64,000 nucleotides of DNA from Paenibacillus validus NBRC 15382 (GTDB lineage: Bacteria; Bacillota; Bacilli; Paenibacillales; NBRC-103111), in NCBI RefSeq assembly GCF_004000985.1, contig NZ_BIMH01000018.1:30384-94383 (forward strand), written 5' to 3'. The position numbers were made by a program, and so were the translations under genes. Below are positions 25,897-35,414 of the stretch, piece by piece. Under the pieces are notes generated by a model that had not been told where the DNA came from, did not search any database, and saw nothing but the letters and a program-made list of their open reading frames with translations. The stretch's first letter is position 1. Every line of letters begins with the position of its first letter.

Positions 25897-27006
25897 CTAT
25901 TTTCCGACTTTAGGAGCTACTTCTTTGTTAAAGCGGTCAAGCCATTCCGGCGTCTTGCTGCCTACGACCTCCAAATCGAACTTCACGACCTTGTTGCGGT
26001 CAAAGCTCAGCTTCTTCGCGATATCGTCAGGCAGCTTCACGGCAGTCGCCGGGTTATAGTACAGCTTCTCGCCGTACATGGTTTGCACTTCATCCGTCAA
26101 CAAGAAATCAATGAACAGCTTCGACGCATTCGGGTTTTTAGCCCCTTTGACAATGGTCGCCACGTTAGGAACGAGGTTGGAACCTTCTTTGGGAATGACA
26201 AACTGGAGATCCAGACCGGCGTCTTTCTGCACCAAGCTTCTGGCCATCGTCCAGGCGGTGTAAGCCGCCGTCTTGTTCTGCAGATTTTGCTGCAATTGCG
26301 CGGCGCTCTTAGCGAACGTCGGCATGTAACCCGCGATCGTTTGCAGCTTCTCGAAGCCCGCGTCCATATTTTTCTCCGAACCGCCGTTAGCGTAGGCAAG
26401 CATAATCAGCGCCGAGCGGCCAAAGTTACTGGAAACCTCAGCTAACGTCACATTGCCCTTCATCTCCGGCTTCGCGAGGTCATTCCACGATTCCGGCACC
26501 GGCAAGCCCTTCGCTTTGACAAGCTCCGCGTTGTACGAGATGCCCATCGGCGTGAAGTTAACGGCTACCCCGCTGTTATCCTTCACCTTGAGATCTTCGC
26601 CGACCTTCTTCATATTCGGGATATCTTTATCCGAGAGCGCTTCCCATAAACCTTCAACACGACCGGCCTCCTGCTCCCCGCCTTCGACGATCGTCACGTC
26701 AATTTGCGGAGAAGCCTTCTGTGCTTTGACCTTCGCTACAATTTCGGTGGAGACGCCGGAAACGTAAGTCAGCTTGACATCCGGATATTTCTGGTTAAAT
26801 TTTTTAAAGATCTCGTCCTTCATTAATTGCTCTACGGTAGCACCGTTACCTGCGACAACAAGCTGCTTCTCAGGTTGAAGCGCTGCCGGTTCATTCGTTG
26901 TCGACGCTCCGGCATCACCTTTCGGTTGTTCCGCCGTAGAACCGCATCCCGCAAGCATAGTGCCGCACAATGCTGCAATCGACAAAATTCTTCCCCACTT
27001 TTTCAT
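25897..27006 (-). CDS. extracellular substrate-binding lipoprotein of the ABC importer
   Basis: A 369-residue lipoprotein. Signal peptide MKKWGRILSIAALCG, lipobox LAGC with the lipidated Cys at residue 21, then a family 1 (PotD/AfuA-like) solute-binding fold (TIVEGGEQEAGRVEG, GISYNAELVKAKGLPVPESW, KGAKNPNASKLFIDFLL). It captures substrate outside the membrane for the PotABC-like components encoded downstream. A perfect AGGAGG precedes the ATG at 27006. Two repeats of a 17-base operator lie 29-65 bases upstream, implicating the divergent IclR regulator. The substrate is unknown; the M20 peptidase in the operon suggests an N-acylated or peptide-like compound. Confidence 0.87.
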   Translation of the reverse strand: MKKWGRILSIAALCGTMLAGCGSTAEQPKGDAGASTTNEPAALQPEKQLVVAGNGATVEQLMKDEIFKKFNQKYPDVKLTYVSGVSTEIVAKVKAQKASPQIDVTIVEGGEQEAGRVEGLWEALSDKDIPNMKKVGEDLKVKDNSGVAVNFTPMGISYNAELVKAKGLPVPESWNDLAKPEMKGNVTLAEVSSNFGRSALIMLAYANGGSEKNMDAGFEKLQTIAGYMPTFAKSAAQLQQNLQNKTAAYTAWTMARSLVQKDAGLDLQFVIPKEGSNLVPNVATIVKGAKNPNASKLFIDFLLTDEVQTMYGEKLYYNPATAVKLPDDIAKKLSFDRNKVVKFDLEVVGSKTPEWLDRFNKEVAPKVGK

Positions 27007-27034
27007 AAGAATCCTCCTTGAGAGTCGGTTTTTC

Positions 27035-27071
27035 GTTCACTATACATGAACGATGTTTACTATATGTGAAA
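27035..27071. promoter_or_regulatory. two tandem IclR-type operators upstream of the ABC operon
   Basis: GTTCACTATACATGAAC (27035-27051, arms GTTCA/TGAAC) and GTTTACTATATGTGAAA (27055-27071) are related 17-base elements whose starts are exactly 20 bases apart. Copies of the same element precede the chemoreceptor gene. 27072-27245 has no other recognisable feature apart from AT-rich promoter sequence. Confidence 0.6.
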
Positions 27072-27245
27072 AGTATATTAAAATATTATCACGCCAATAC
27101 AAAAGAATGCAATAAAAAATTTAGTCGATGTCATCTTTTCTGCCACGTCGTCATTTATCTAGGAAAGCGTTACCTTTTGTGATACACTAACTTTTAAAAC
27201 CCGCAAGAGGCTTCGCTTTCCCCAAATAAGGAGTTTAGATCAAGC

Positions 27246-28004
27246 ATGGACAACCACCTTTCTTCTGTTAAAAACAGTTGCAGGCTATTGAAGCTATTTC
27301 TCGATTCCGAGAAAGAAATGGGCGTCAGCGAACTGAGCCGGCAGCTCCAGCTTTCTAAAGGGGCCGTACATAAACTGCTCATGACGCTGGAAAGCGAAGG
27401 CTTCATTAAGCAAAATCCGGCCAATAAACAGTATGCCCTCGGCTATACCTTGTTAGAGCTCGGGAATAAAGTGATTAAAAATCATAATTTGGCCGACTTC
27501 ACCAAACCGTTCCTGCAGCGGCTTGCCGAAACGACCCAGGAGCTGGTTTGTCTTTGTATAAGGGACCAGCTGGACGCCATCTACGTTGAAAAAATCGATT
27601 CCCTCCATCCGATCCGCTTCAATGTAGAGGCCTACCGGCGTTTCCCCCTCTACGCAACCTCCGCCGCACGGGCTATACTCGCTTTCCAGGATGAGGCGTT
27701 TATCGGGAACGTTCTGCAAGAGAAAATCCGCACCTTCACTCCCTATTCCCTGAAGGAACCGGAGGAGGTCATGGAGCGGCTTAAACGGATACGCGAGCAA
27801 GGCTATGAAATAAGCTCCAATATGCGAAACGTAGGCGTAACGGGTATCGCGGCCCCCATCTACGATGCGGACGGCACCGTGAATGCTTCCATCAGCCTGA
27901 TCGGACCTACGGATCGCGTAAACCCGTCCCTGGACACCTTCATTCAGCTCGTCGTGGAGACCACGCGTGATATTTCGTTTCAACTCGGATATCGGAACAA
28001 ATGA
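27246..28004 (+). CDS. IclR-family transcriptional regulator
   Basis: A 252-residue regulator: an N-terminal winged helix-turn-helix (MGVSELSRQLQLSKGAVHKL then LMTLESEGFI) and the IclR effector domain (LVCLCIRDQLDAIYVEKID, FPLYATSAARAILAF, GVTGIAAPIYDADG). It faces away from the ABC/M20 operon and is followed by a chemoreceptor on its own strand. The paired operators in front of the importer and of the chemoreceptor make it the likely regulator of both. A terminator follows at 28010. Confidence 0.88.
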   Translation: MDNHLSSVKNSCRLLKLFLDSEKEMGVSELSRQLQLSKGAVHKLLMTLESEGFIKQNPANKQYALGYTLLELGNKVIKNHNLADFTKPFLQRLAETTQELVCLCIRDQLDAIYVEKIDSLHPIRFNVEAYRRFPLYATSAARAILAFQDEAFIGNVLQEKIRTFTPYSLKEPEEVMERLKRIREQGYEISSNMRNVGVTGIAAPIYDADGTVNASISLIGPTDRVNPSLDTFIQLVVETTRDISFQLGYRNK

Positions 28005-28009
28005 GAAAA

Positions 28010-28063
28010 ATGGCTGTCCTGTTCGCGGTTTTGTTCAAACCGCGCGCAGGGCAGCCGTTTTCG
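28010..28063 (+). terminator. terminator after iclR
   Basis: A long hairpin with outer stem TGGCTGTCCTG/CAGGGCAGCC and inner stem GCGGTTT/AAACCGC, followed by GTTTTCG. Confidence 0.75.
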
Positions 28064-28160
28064 TTTCGGACAGAATCAACCCAAACCGTCTCCACAACCG
28101 AAACTATGGTCCTATAATTTACGTTGCGTTGCCTTACGGTACCATGCTAAAATCCTATAT

Positions 28161-28217
28161 GTTCACATATAGGAAACGTCATTTACATATAGAGAACGAT
28201 ATTACGCAATAAGAAAC
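28161..28217. promoter_or_regulatory. tandem IclR-type operators upstream of the chemoreceptor
   Basis: GTTCACATATAGGAAAC (28161-28177) and ATTTACATATAGAGAAC (28181-28197) are reverse-orientation copies of the element in front of the ABC operon, again with 20-base phasing. A third, degenerate copy (ATTACGCAATAAGAAAC) starts at 28201, another 20 bases on. Confidence 0.55.
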
Positions 28218-28322
28218 GCTATCCGCCATAAATGTAAGCCATGTCCTCTAATCGACATTATGCCGTTTGAACGATTGTTCGCCGCTCATGTTTATTAACC
28301 CATACAAAGGAGCCCTGCATTT

Positions 28323-30068
28323 ATGAAAACCTGGTTTAACTCCATCCAATTGACCGTCGGAAAGAAATTGTACGCCAGCTTTATCGCCATTCTCATTTTG
28401 ATGTGTGTGCTTGCCTGGTTTACCACTGCGGGAATAAGAAACGTCAGCCAGAAAACAACGGAGATTACCAAGCACTGGATGGTTGGCGTTGAAATCATCA
28501 ATCATATCAATTATTTAATGGAGCACGTGTTGGCCTTGGAAACGCAAAGCCTGATCGAACCCGACCCATCCGCCAAACAATCGATCAACGATCAAGTCAG
28601 TCAAACGATTAAAGAGATCGACCAGCAATTTCAGACTTACGAAAAGAAAAATACGACCGCCGAGGAACTTGATTTATTGGTCAAAATGAAAACGTCCTGG
28701 AGCGATTACATTTCCCTCCATACGCAGTTCGTACAGTATTCCGCGAAAGTGAACCTGGTCAGCGGGGCCCAGAAAGATGGAGATTCAATTATCCGGTTAA
28801 TTCAGGAATCGCAGCAGGTTTATAAAAGCATGAAGCTGGATATGGACAAGTTGGTCCAATTGAATCATGACGGGGCGTTACATGCCAGCAAGTCGGCCGA
28901 CGAGCTTTATGCCAAAAGCATTGTCACCTCCGTCATTCTTGTTGCGGCAGCCGGATTGATCGCTATGCTGCTCGCTTACCTCATGTCCCTGCACATATCC
29001 AAACCGGTTCGGCGAGTGTCCAAAGCGATGGAGCAGCTGGCCTCAGGCGACTTGAATATCCAGGCGTTTCATATTAAAAATCGCGATGAAATCGGAGATT
29101 TAGTCCGCTCCCTTCACGGCATGATACATAACTTCAGAGAGATGGTTCGTCAAATCCAGGATGCATCCGGGCTAGTCGCCGCATCCGCCCAGCAGCTGTC
29201 TGCGGGAGCGGAGGAAACCTCGCACTCCGCCAATCAGGTGTCTGTTGCCATGCAGGAAACCTCCGCCCGCGCCGAGCATCAGATGAGAGGTTCCGAAGAG
29301 GCCAGCAGAGCCATGGAAGAGATGTCGGGCGGCATTCAGCGCGTCGCGGAAACGTCGGGCTTCGTATCCGAGCTGGCGATGGAAACGTCGGATCAGGCCG
29401 CGCAAGGAAATGAGAACATACAGGGAGCGATCCGGAAGATGAGCTCCCTAAACCGCACGGTCGAACAAAGCGCAGCTCAATTATACCGGTTGAATGAACG
29501 TTCCGCCGAAATCGGAGAAATCGTCACCATCATACGAGACATCGCCTCGCAAACCGGCTTGTTGTCGCTCAACGCTTCCATCGAAGCGGCCCGCGCCGGC
29601 GAACAAGGGAGAGGCTTTGCCGTAGTGGCCAACGAGGTTAAGAAATTAGCCGAGCAGTCCAATCAATCCGCCGCCCGAATCGCCGAGCTGGTTCAAGCCA
29701 TCCAATCGGATTCCGGGCAAGCCGTTACTGCCATGAATGCAGGGCTTAGCGAAATCCATGAAGGCACCCGATCGATCCAGGAAGCCGGCGCCAACTTCAA
29801 GCAGATCGTGTCGGCGGCCGAACATTTATCCAAGCAAATTCAAGAACTGGCCGCGTCTTCGCAGCAGATGCAGGCCAGCGGCGAAGAAGTAGCCGCTTCC
29901 GTAACGGAGATGGCCCACATTGCCAAGCAATCGTATGAAAGCACGCATCATGTCGCGCTCATCGCCCAAGAGCAGCTGACGGCTATGGAGGAAATCGCAA
30001 CGACGACCTCCTCCCTGTCCCGGATCGCTGATCAATTGCACCAAGTATCCGCTAAGTTTAAATTTTAG
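28323..30068 (+). CDS. methyl-accepting chemotaxis protein
   Basis: A 581-residue transmembrane chemoreceptor. Helix 1 (residues about 16-36), an extracellular four-helix-bundle-like domain, helix 2 (about 199-221), a HAMP domain ([18 protein letters not shown]) and a cytoplasmic coiled coil with the highly conserved tip [20 protein letters not shown] followed by [20 protein letters not shown]. Glu/Gln-rich methylation helices flank the tip. The operators upstream match those of the adjacent ABC importer, so the receptor probably senses the compound taken up by that importer. Confidence 0.88.
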   Translation: MKTWFNSIQLTVGKKLYASFIAILILMCVLAWFTTAGIRNVSQKTTEITKHWMVGVEIINHINYLMEHVLALETQSLIEPDPSAKQSINDQVSQTIKEIDQQFQTYEKKNTTAEELDLLVKMKTSWSDYISLHTQFVQYSAKVNLVSGAQKDGDSIIRLIQESQQVYKSMKLDMDKLVQLNHDGALHASKSADELYAKSIVTSVILVAAAGLIAMLLAYLMSLHISKPVRRVSKAMEQLASGDLNIQAFHIKNRDEIGDLVRSLHGMIHNFREMVRQIQDASGLVAASAQQLSAGAEETSHSANQVSVAMQETSARAEHQMRGSEEASRAMEEMSGGIQRVAETSGFVSELAMETSDQAAQGNENIQGAIRKMSSLNRTVEQSAAQLYRLNERSAEIGEIVTIIRDIASQTGLLSLNASIEAARAGEQGRGFAVVANEVKKLAEQSNQSAARIAELVQAIQSDSGQAVTAMNAGLSEIHEGTRSIQEAGANFKQIVSAAEHLSKQIQELAASSQQMQASGEEVAASVTEMAHIAKQSYESTHHVALIAQEQLTAMEEIATTTSSLSRIADQLHQVSAKFKF

Positions 30069-30075
30069 CTTCTGC

Positions 30076-30119
30076 CGAGCCTGACCCGCATGTCCCTGCG
30101 GGTCAGGCTCGTTTGTTTC
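30076..30119 (+). terminator. terminator after the chemoreceptor
   Basis: A perfect 15-base stem (30076-30090 with 30097-30111, 6-base loop) followed by TTTGTTTC. Confidence 0.88.
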
Positions 30120-30193
30120 ACGCCTGCGGCTATTTCACCCGAAAATATTCGTTTCTGCATATACCTTAGCGGTATATTTAGCAGCCGGCTCCT

Positions 30194-30334
30194 TTAGTTG
30201 TCTTCATGCGTCGGAACGAACCATTCGGGCTGCTGCCGGTCCTTCCGGCAATCGGCACATAGGTGAAGATGAGCCTGCAGCGTGGCGCCTTCCGCCTCTT
30301 CTTCAACTCCGCAAACCTCACAAACCATCGGCAT
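30194..30334 (-). CDS. 46-residue zinc-ribbon protein
   Basis: This short frame starts at ATG 30332-30334 with GGGAGG nine bases upstream and encodes a 46-residue protein with two CxxC pairs (CEVC and CADC) separated by 21 residues, a His-rich stretch (HLHLC) and an acidic C-terminus. The arrangement predicts a small zinc-binding knuckle. It lies 54 bases downstream of the DUF1641 gene and on the same strand as formate dehydrogenase, so it is probably the third gene of that operon. I do not recognise a named family. Confidence 0.65.
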   Translation of the reverse strand: MPMVCEVCGVEEEAEGATLQAHLHLCADCRKDRQQPEWFVPTHEDN

Positions 30335-30388
30335 ACGGACTTCCTCCCTTCTCTCTTCTTAACGCGTCCTTCATGTCGGGCGTTGATG

Positions 30389-30874
30389 TCAAGGCGACTT
30401 CTTGCTCAATCCCTTCCCCATTCCCTGCAAAAAGCCCATCATCATGGACAAGGAGACCCGCACTTCGGGTTTGCGCAAGGATTGAACGATCCCCCATAAC
30501 CCTTGTTTGGGGTCCGGTTCCGGTCGTACCGCTTGATTTACCCCTTCGCTTAAGCCTTGCAGGATCGCCCCGAGCTTGGCCGGATCCAATTGGGTTAACA
30601 ATTGCACGGCTCCCATTCCATTCTTGATCATCCGATGAGCGCCGGGTTTATTCATCTGCTCCATGCCGATAGCGGCAATTTGCTTGCTGTTTTTTAACAA
30701 ACCCTCGACCGCGTCCAGAATGCCCAGCCGGTTTAACTCATCCAGGATACTCATTACTTTCACAAGCGGTTCGGTACGGTTCGCCGCTTCCTTCATCATG
30801 TGCCGGATCGCTTGCGCCGTTTCTTCCTCCTGATCCGGTACCGGCTTATCAATGTCCGTAATCGCTCTGGCCAT
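30389..30874 (-). CDS. DUF1641 family protein
   Basis: A 161-residue protein belonging to DUF1641: VMSILDELNRLGILDAVEGL, a segment rich in Met and Gly at the C-terminus (LSMMMGFLQGMGKGL) and no membrane anchor. DUF1641 genes are commonly found next to formate dehydrogenase genes in Bacillales (as yrhD beside yrhE), where their role is not established; an assembly or accessory subunit is likely. ATG at 30872-30874 follows GGGGGGAG; it overlaps the end of the dehydrogenase gene by 26 bases. Confidence 0.8.
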   Translation of the reverse strand: MARAITDIDKPVPDQEEETAQAIRHMMKEAANRTEPLVKVMSILDELNRLGILDAVEGLLKNSKQIAAIGMEQMNKPGAHRMIKNGMGAVQLLTQLDPAKLGAILQGLSEGVNQAVRPEPDPKQGLWGIVQSLRKPEVRVSLSMMMGFLQGMGKGLSKKSP

Positions 30875-33827
30875 GCGTCTCCCCCCCATCGATAAGTTCG
30901 GGAATCGGAATATAGTCAGCCCGCTTCCATTTCTCCTCAACCTTCACCCCGATTTGCGGTACGCGGTTTCCAAAGCGATGGTTCACGCGCGGCAGCGGCC
31001 GCTCCCCCTTAGGCTTCAAGACCTCCATCTTCACGCTCATTTCTTTAAAGCTCGGCGTATGGGTGACCCGATCATGGTAACTGCTTGTCAGACGGTTTAC
31101 AGCCGAATCATCGGCGAATGAATTCATCGTCAAATATAATTCGTTGCCTTTCACCCGGTCCGTTACTTCTACCTTGACCTTAACTTCGCCATACGGGGAG
31201 GTGAGACGCACTAACGCTCCGCTCTCAATTCCGCGCTCCTCCGCAAGTTCCGGGGATACCTCCAGCCACTCGCTCGGCACCTTATGCGAAATTCCTTTCG
31301 ATTTGTAGGTCATATTGCCTTCATGAAAATGCTCGAGTATGCGTCCGTTGTTCAAATGCAAATCGAATTCTTCCCCAGGTTCAAACGGCGGCGTCCACGC
31401 CACCGGAAACAGCCTCGCCTTTCCTTCCGGCATATTAAACCGTTCGGTAAAGAGCAGCGGCGTATCGACCCCGCTTGCCGCAACCGGCCACAGCAAGCTG
31501 CTCCAGCCTTCCAGCCGCTCATAGCTGACTCCGGCAAATACAGGCGCCAGCGCAGCCGCCTCCGCCATGATTTCACCCGGATGCGTGTAGCTCCATTGCG
31601 CACCAAGCCGGGCCGCAACCTCCTGGATAATTTCCCAATCGGGCTTCGATTCCCCAAGCGGCTCGAACACCTTGTAAAAGCGCTGAATCCGCCGTTCCGT
31701 GTTCGTGAACGTTCCGTCCTTCTCCAGACTCGGCGCAGCCGGCAGGATGACATCGGCGAACTGGGCCGTCTTCGAGAAGAAGATGTCCTGCACGACGAAG
31801 AAATCAAGCTTCTCGAAAGCGGCATGTACATGATTCGAGTTGGAATCGACAAGGGCCATATCTTCCCCGAATAAATACATCGCTTTTAGCTTACCGTCAT
31901 GGATGCTTTCAATCATCTGGTGGTTGTTCAATCCGGGATGTTCGGGAAGCTTCACGCCCCAAGCCTTTTCATACCGGGCTCGGACATTCTCGTCCTGCAC
32001 CGCTTCATAACCCGGAAACCAGGCAGGCATCGTGCCGAAATCGCAAGCCCCCTGCACATTGTTATGTCCCCGCAGCGGATAAGCCCCTGTACCGGGTCGG
32101 CCGTAATTTCCGGTAATCAACAGTAAATTGCTGATCGCCGTGCTTGTATCCGTCGCCCCCATATGCTGGGTGACCCCCATAGCCCATAATGCGCAAACCG
32201 ATTCGGCTTCATGGATCATCACGGCCAGCTGCACCAGCTCTTCCCGGGTTAGGCCCGTTCGTTCCTCCGCATATTCCAGCGTATACGGCTCAAGCGATCG
32301 AACGTATTCTTCAAGACCGTTCACCCGTTTCTCCAAGAATGCCCGGTCCGCCCAGCCTTGATCGATGATATATTTGGTAACCGCGGACAGCCAAACCAAA
32401 TCCGACCCCGGCTTAGGCCTTAGGAAGACATCCGCCCTTTCCGCCAATTCGTGTTTCCTAAGATCGATCACCGCCAGCTTTTGGCCATGCAGCTTGTGGG
32501 CACGCTTAACGCGCGTTGCCAATACGGGATGAGATTCCGCCGGATTGGCACCGATCACCATCACTAACGAGGCACTCGCAATATCACGGATCGTGCCCGA
32601 ATCGCCTCCGATTCCAACCGTGCGCATCAGTCCCGCCGTTGCCGGAGACTGACAATATCGCGAACAGTTGTCGACATTGTTGCTTCCCATGACAGCCCGG
32701 GCAAACTTCTGGAAAATATAGTTCTCTTCGTTGCTGCATTTGGATGACGCAATATAACCGATCGAGTCGGCACCGTGCGTATCCTTTATGGCCGTTAATT
32801 TCTGTGCGATCAACGTGAGCGCCTCATCCCACGTGGCTTCGACGAACCGGTCCCCCTGCCGGATTAAGGGCTTGGTCAGCCGTTCTTCGCTATTCACAAA
32901 ATCCCATCCGAATTTACCCTTGATACAGGTTGAAATACCGTTCACCGGCGCTTCCTCCTGCGGCTCGATTTTGAGAATTTTACGGTCTTTGGTCCACACC
33001 TCAAAGCTGCACCCGACGCCGCAATAGGTGCACACCGTTTTCGTCCGCTTGATGCGGGATTTTCTCATCGCCGCTTCCACTTCCGATATCGCGAAGATTT
33101 CCTGATATCCGGGCTCAACCTCTTTGGTAAGGTCAATCATCGGCATTAGAATGTCATCCGGAATTCCCGTCAAATATCCAGCCTCTCCCAGCATTGTTTT
33201 CTCCATAAGCGCGTTGCACGGACATACGGTAACACAGTGTCCGCAGGAAACGCAGGAGGACTTATCGATGGGGACTCCGTTATCCCATAAAACTCTTGGT
33301 CTTTCGAGACTCCAGTCGATCGTCAACGTTTCATTCACTTGAAGATCCTGACAAGCCTCGACACACCGTCCGCACAGAATGCATTGATCCGGCTCATAGC
33401 GGTAAAACGGATGAGAGTTGTCCGGAGGATACGGCTTAGGAGTAAATTCATACTTCTGATGCTCGACTTGAAGATATTCCGCCGTATTATGAACCGTACA
33501 ATTGCCGTTGTTATTATCGCAAACCGTGCAATACAGCTCATGATTATGCAGAATCCGCTGCATAGCCTCGAGCTGGGCTTCTTTAGCCCGGTCGGACACG
33601 CTGTTAACCTTCATTCCCGGCTTGGCTGCCGTCGCACAAGCCCGCTGCAAGACACCGTCCACTTCCACCATACAGGTATCGCACGATTGTATGGCCCCCA
33701 AATTCGTATGATAACAGACATGAGGAATGTAGTATTCGTGGGCTTTGGCTACTTCCAAAATACTTTGATTCGGGGAGCAGCTATAGTTCTTGTCGTTAAT
33801 CTGTATGGAGAACGTTTGCTCCTTCAT
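30849..33827 (-). CDS. molybdenum/tungsten formate dehydrogenase, catalytic subunit
   Basis: A 992-residue cytoplasmic enzyme oxidising formate to CO2. Modules in order: a [2Fe-2S] ferredoxin domain (CYHTNLGAIQSCDTC, residues about 38-52), a His/Cys [4Fe-4S] region (HNHELYCTVCDNNNGNC), two [4Fe-4S] ferredoxin motifs (CILCGRCVEAC and CVSCGHCVTVCPC), then the bis-MGD core with its own cluster (CTYCGVGCSFEV). The metal-ligating position is Cys in NCSRYCQSP, not selenocysteine. The C-terminal molydopterin-binding domain is complete. The layout matches YrhE/YjgC of Bacillus. It is co-transcribed with DUF1641 and probably with a small zinc-ribbon gene. No fdhD or second subunit is nearby. Confidence 0.9.
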   Translation of the reverse strand: MKEQTFSIQINDKNYSCSPNQSILEVAKAHEYYIPHVCYHTNLGAIQSCDTCMVEVDGVLQRACATAAKPGMKVNSVSDRAKEAQLEAMQRILHNHELYCTVCDNNNGNCTVHNTAEYLQVEHQKYEFTPKPYPPDNSHPFYRYEPDQCILCGRCVEACQDLQVNETLTIDWSLERPRVLWDNGVPIDKSSCVSCGHCVTVCPCNALMEKTMLGEAGYLTGIPDDILMPMIDLTKEVEPGYQEIFAISEVEAAMRKSRIKRTKTVCTYCGVGCSFEVWTKDRKILKIEPQEEAPVNGISTCIKGKFGWDFVNSEERLTKPLIRQGDRFVEATWDEALTLIAQKLTAIKDTHGADSIGYIASSKCSNEENYIFQKFARAVMGSNNVDNCSRYCQSPATAGLMRTVGIGGDSGTIRDIASASLVMVIGANPAESHPVLATRVKRAHKLHGQKLAVIDLRKHELAERADVFLRPKPGSDLVWLSAVTKYIIDQGWADRAFLEKRVNGLEEYVRSLEPYTLEYAEERTGLTREELVQLAVMIHEAESVCALWAMGVTQHMGATDTSTAISNLLLITGNYGRPGTGAYPLRGHNNVQGACDFGTMPAWFPGYEAVQDENVRARYEKAWGVKLPEHPGLNNHQMIESIHDGKLKAMYLFGEDMALVDSNSNHVHAAFEKLDFFVVQDIFFSKTAQFADVILPAAPSLEKDGTFTNTERRIQRFYKVFEPLGESKPDWEIIQEVAARLGAQWSYTHPGEIMAEAAALAPVFAGVSYERLEGWSSLLWPVAASGVDTPLLFTERFNMPEGKARLFPVAWTPPFEPGEEFDLHLNNGRILEHFHEGNMTYKSKGISHKVPSEWLEVSPELAEERGIESGALVRLTSPYGEVKVKVEVTDRVKGNELYLTMNSFADDSAVNRLTSSYHDRVTHTPSFKEMSVKMEVLKPKGERPLPRVNHRFGNRVPQIGVKVEEKWKRADYIPIPELIDGGETHGQSDYGH

Positions 33828-33933
33828 CCTTTATCGCCGCCTTGTCATGATGGATTTCCAATCCCATAAAGCTCTAGCGATAGGATTTCCTATGACAGGA
33901 AACTTATACCGTTAACCAAAGGCCAGTGAGCTG

Positions 33934-33986
33934 AAAAAAAGGGCTGCCCCTCCGTCATCCAGGATGACTTGAGGAACAGCCCTTGT
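33934..33986 (-). terminator. terminator after the ammonium transporter
   Basis: On the minus strand AAGGGCTG and CAGCCCTT enclose an inner GTCATCC/GGATGAC hairpin and are followed by a T run. It separates amt from the formate dehydrogenase operon. Confidence 0.85.
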
Positions 33987-33995
33987 TTTACATCA

Positions 33996-35291
33996 TTATA
34001 CCGATTGGTTCATTTGCGGAATGACACGTTTGTCGGATTGAGCTTTCAATTGTTCCGGATAGCCGTAAGTGCCATGCTCGCTCAAGTCAAGGCCGATCGT
34101 CTCTTCTTCTTCCGTGACACGCAATCCGATAACAGCCTTCATCACGGAAAGAATGACGTACGATGCAACAAAAGCAAAGGCTCCGCAAACCAGCACCCCA
34201 AGAGCCTGAACCCCCAATTGCTCGAACCCGCCGCCGTAGAACAGGCCGGCTTTACCAACTCCGACTTTCTCCGCCAATTCCGGCGTGGCGAATAAACCGT
34301 TGGAGAGCGTTCCCCAAACACCGGCCGTCCCGTGAGCGGAAAGCGCGTAAATCGGATCGTCGATACGAAGCTTTTCAAACATCCGCATACTTGCAAAGAC
34401 GACGATACCGGCAACCAGACCGATGACGATAGCCGCCCAAGACTCAACGAATGCGCAGGAAGCCGTAATCGCGACTAAACCGGCCAAGGCGCCATTCAAC
34501 ATCACGGAGATATCCGCCTTGCCATTAACAGCCCAAGCAATCAATAGTGCGGCAATAGCACCGGCAGCCGCGGCGAGCTGCGTATTGATCGCGACAAAAC
34601 CGAAGAAGCTTCCGTCGCCGACCGCAATCGTACTGCTTGCATTAAAACCGAACCAGCCCACCCACAGCAGCATCACGCCGAGTGTGGTAAATACCTGATT
34701 GTGCCCCGGCATATCGTTCGGAGTACCGTTCTTGTTATATTTGCCGAGCCGCGGTTTCAACAAGAGGGTGGCTGCCAAAGCAGCCATCGCGCCGGTCAGA
34801 TGGACAACCGTCGATCCGGCGAAATCTTGCTTGCCGTGCTCAGCCAGCCAACCGCCGCCCCAAATCCAGTGGGCAATAACGGGATAGACGACAATGGAGA
34901 ACAAGACGGCGAATACCAGATACACGGAAAGCTTCGCTCTTTCTGCAAACCCTCCCCATGCTACGGACATCGATATCGCAGCAAACGCCAACTGGAAAAT
35001 AAACATGACCGTCGGGGCTACCGTGCTGCCTTCCGGAACCTCCTTAACATCGAAGCCGAAGTAATCGCCCCAACCGATCCACGCATTACCTTGCGATCCG
35101 AATATCAATGCGTAACCTACCGCCCAAAAAACCAACGAGACGATGCCGAGCGTAAAGATCGTTTTTCCGGCGATGTGGCCGGCGTTCTTCATCCGGGTCG
35201 ACCCGGCTTCCAGCATGACAAACCCGCTTTGCATGAAAATAACTAAAATAGCACCCAGCATGACCCAAATCGCATTCATTCCCAATTCCAT
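33996..35291 (-). CDS. amtB: ammonium transporter
   Basis: A 431-residue Amt/MEP channel with eleven predicted helices importing ammonium. Characteristic segments: FVMLEAGSTRMKNAGHIAGK at the N-terminus, GSTVVHLTGAMAALAATLLL, LLWVGWFGFNASST and GTAGVWGTLSNGL. ATG at 35289-35291 is preferred; GAGG lies 11 bases upstream. No glnK (PII) gene follows, in contrast to nrgAB of Bacillus. A GlnR/TnrA-type palindrome lies 107 bases upstream, indicating induction under nitrogen limitation. Confidence 0.9.
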   Translation of the reverse strand: MELGMNAIWVMLGAILVIFMQSGFVMLEAGSTRMKNAGHIAGKTIFTLGIVSLVFWAVGYALIFGSQGNAWIGWGDYFGFDVKEVPEGSTVAPTVMFIFQLAFAAISMSVAWGGFAERAKLSVYLVFAVLFSIVVYPVIAHWIWGGGWLAEHGKQDFAGSTVVHLTGAMAALAATLLLKPRLGKYNKNGTPNDMPGHNQVFTTLGVMLLWVGWFGFNASSTIAVGDGSFFGFVAINTQLAAAAGAIAALLIAWAVNGKADISVMLNGALAGLVAITASCAFVESWAAIVIGLVAGIVVFASMRMFEKLRIDDPIYALSAHGTAGVWGTLSNGLFATPELAEKVGVGKAGLFYGGGFEQLGVQALGVLVCGAFAFVASYVILSVMKAVIGLRVTEEEETIGLDLSEHGTYGYPEQLKAQSDKRVIPQMNQSV

Positions 35292-35397
35292 ACACGTCAA
35301 CCTCACTTTAACTAAAATAAATGAATTCGAAATCCTTGATTAACTTTCATAATTAACGGTAAGCCGTGTATGTATTTTATGACATGAAAGTATGTTA

Positions 35398-35414
35398 TGT
35401 CAATATTATTAACA
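35398..35414. promoter_or_regulatory. GlnR/TnrA-type box upstream of amt
   Basis: TGTCAATATTATTAACA fits TGTNA-N7-TNACA, the essential part of the GlnR/TnrA consensus. It lies 107 bases upstream of the amt start. An overlapping inverted repeat TGACAT/ATGTCA spans 35380-35402. Confidence 0.6.

Noticed and set aside
24787..26445. A 552-codon open frame on the plus strand
   Set aside because: It is antisense to the ABC ATPase and binding-protein genes, which have full family motifs. Its Arg/His/Gln-rich translation shows no domain.
33260..33560. Clustered CxxC-type repeats suggestive of a separate ferredoxin gene
   Set aside because: They are in frame with, and belong to, the N-terminal iron-sulfur modules of the formate dehydrogenase.
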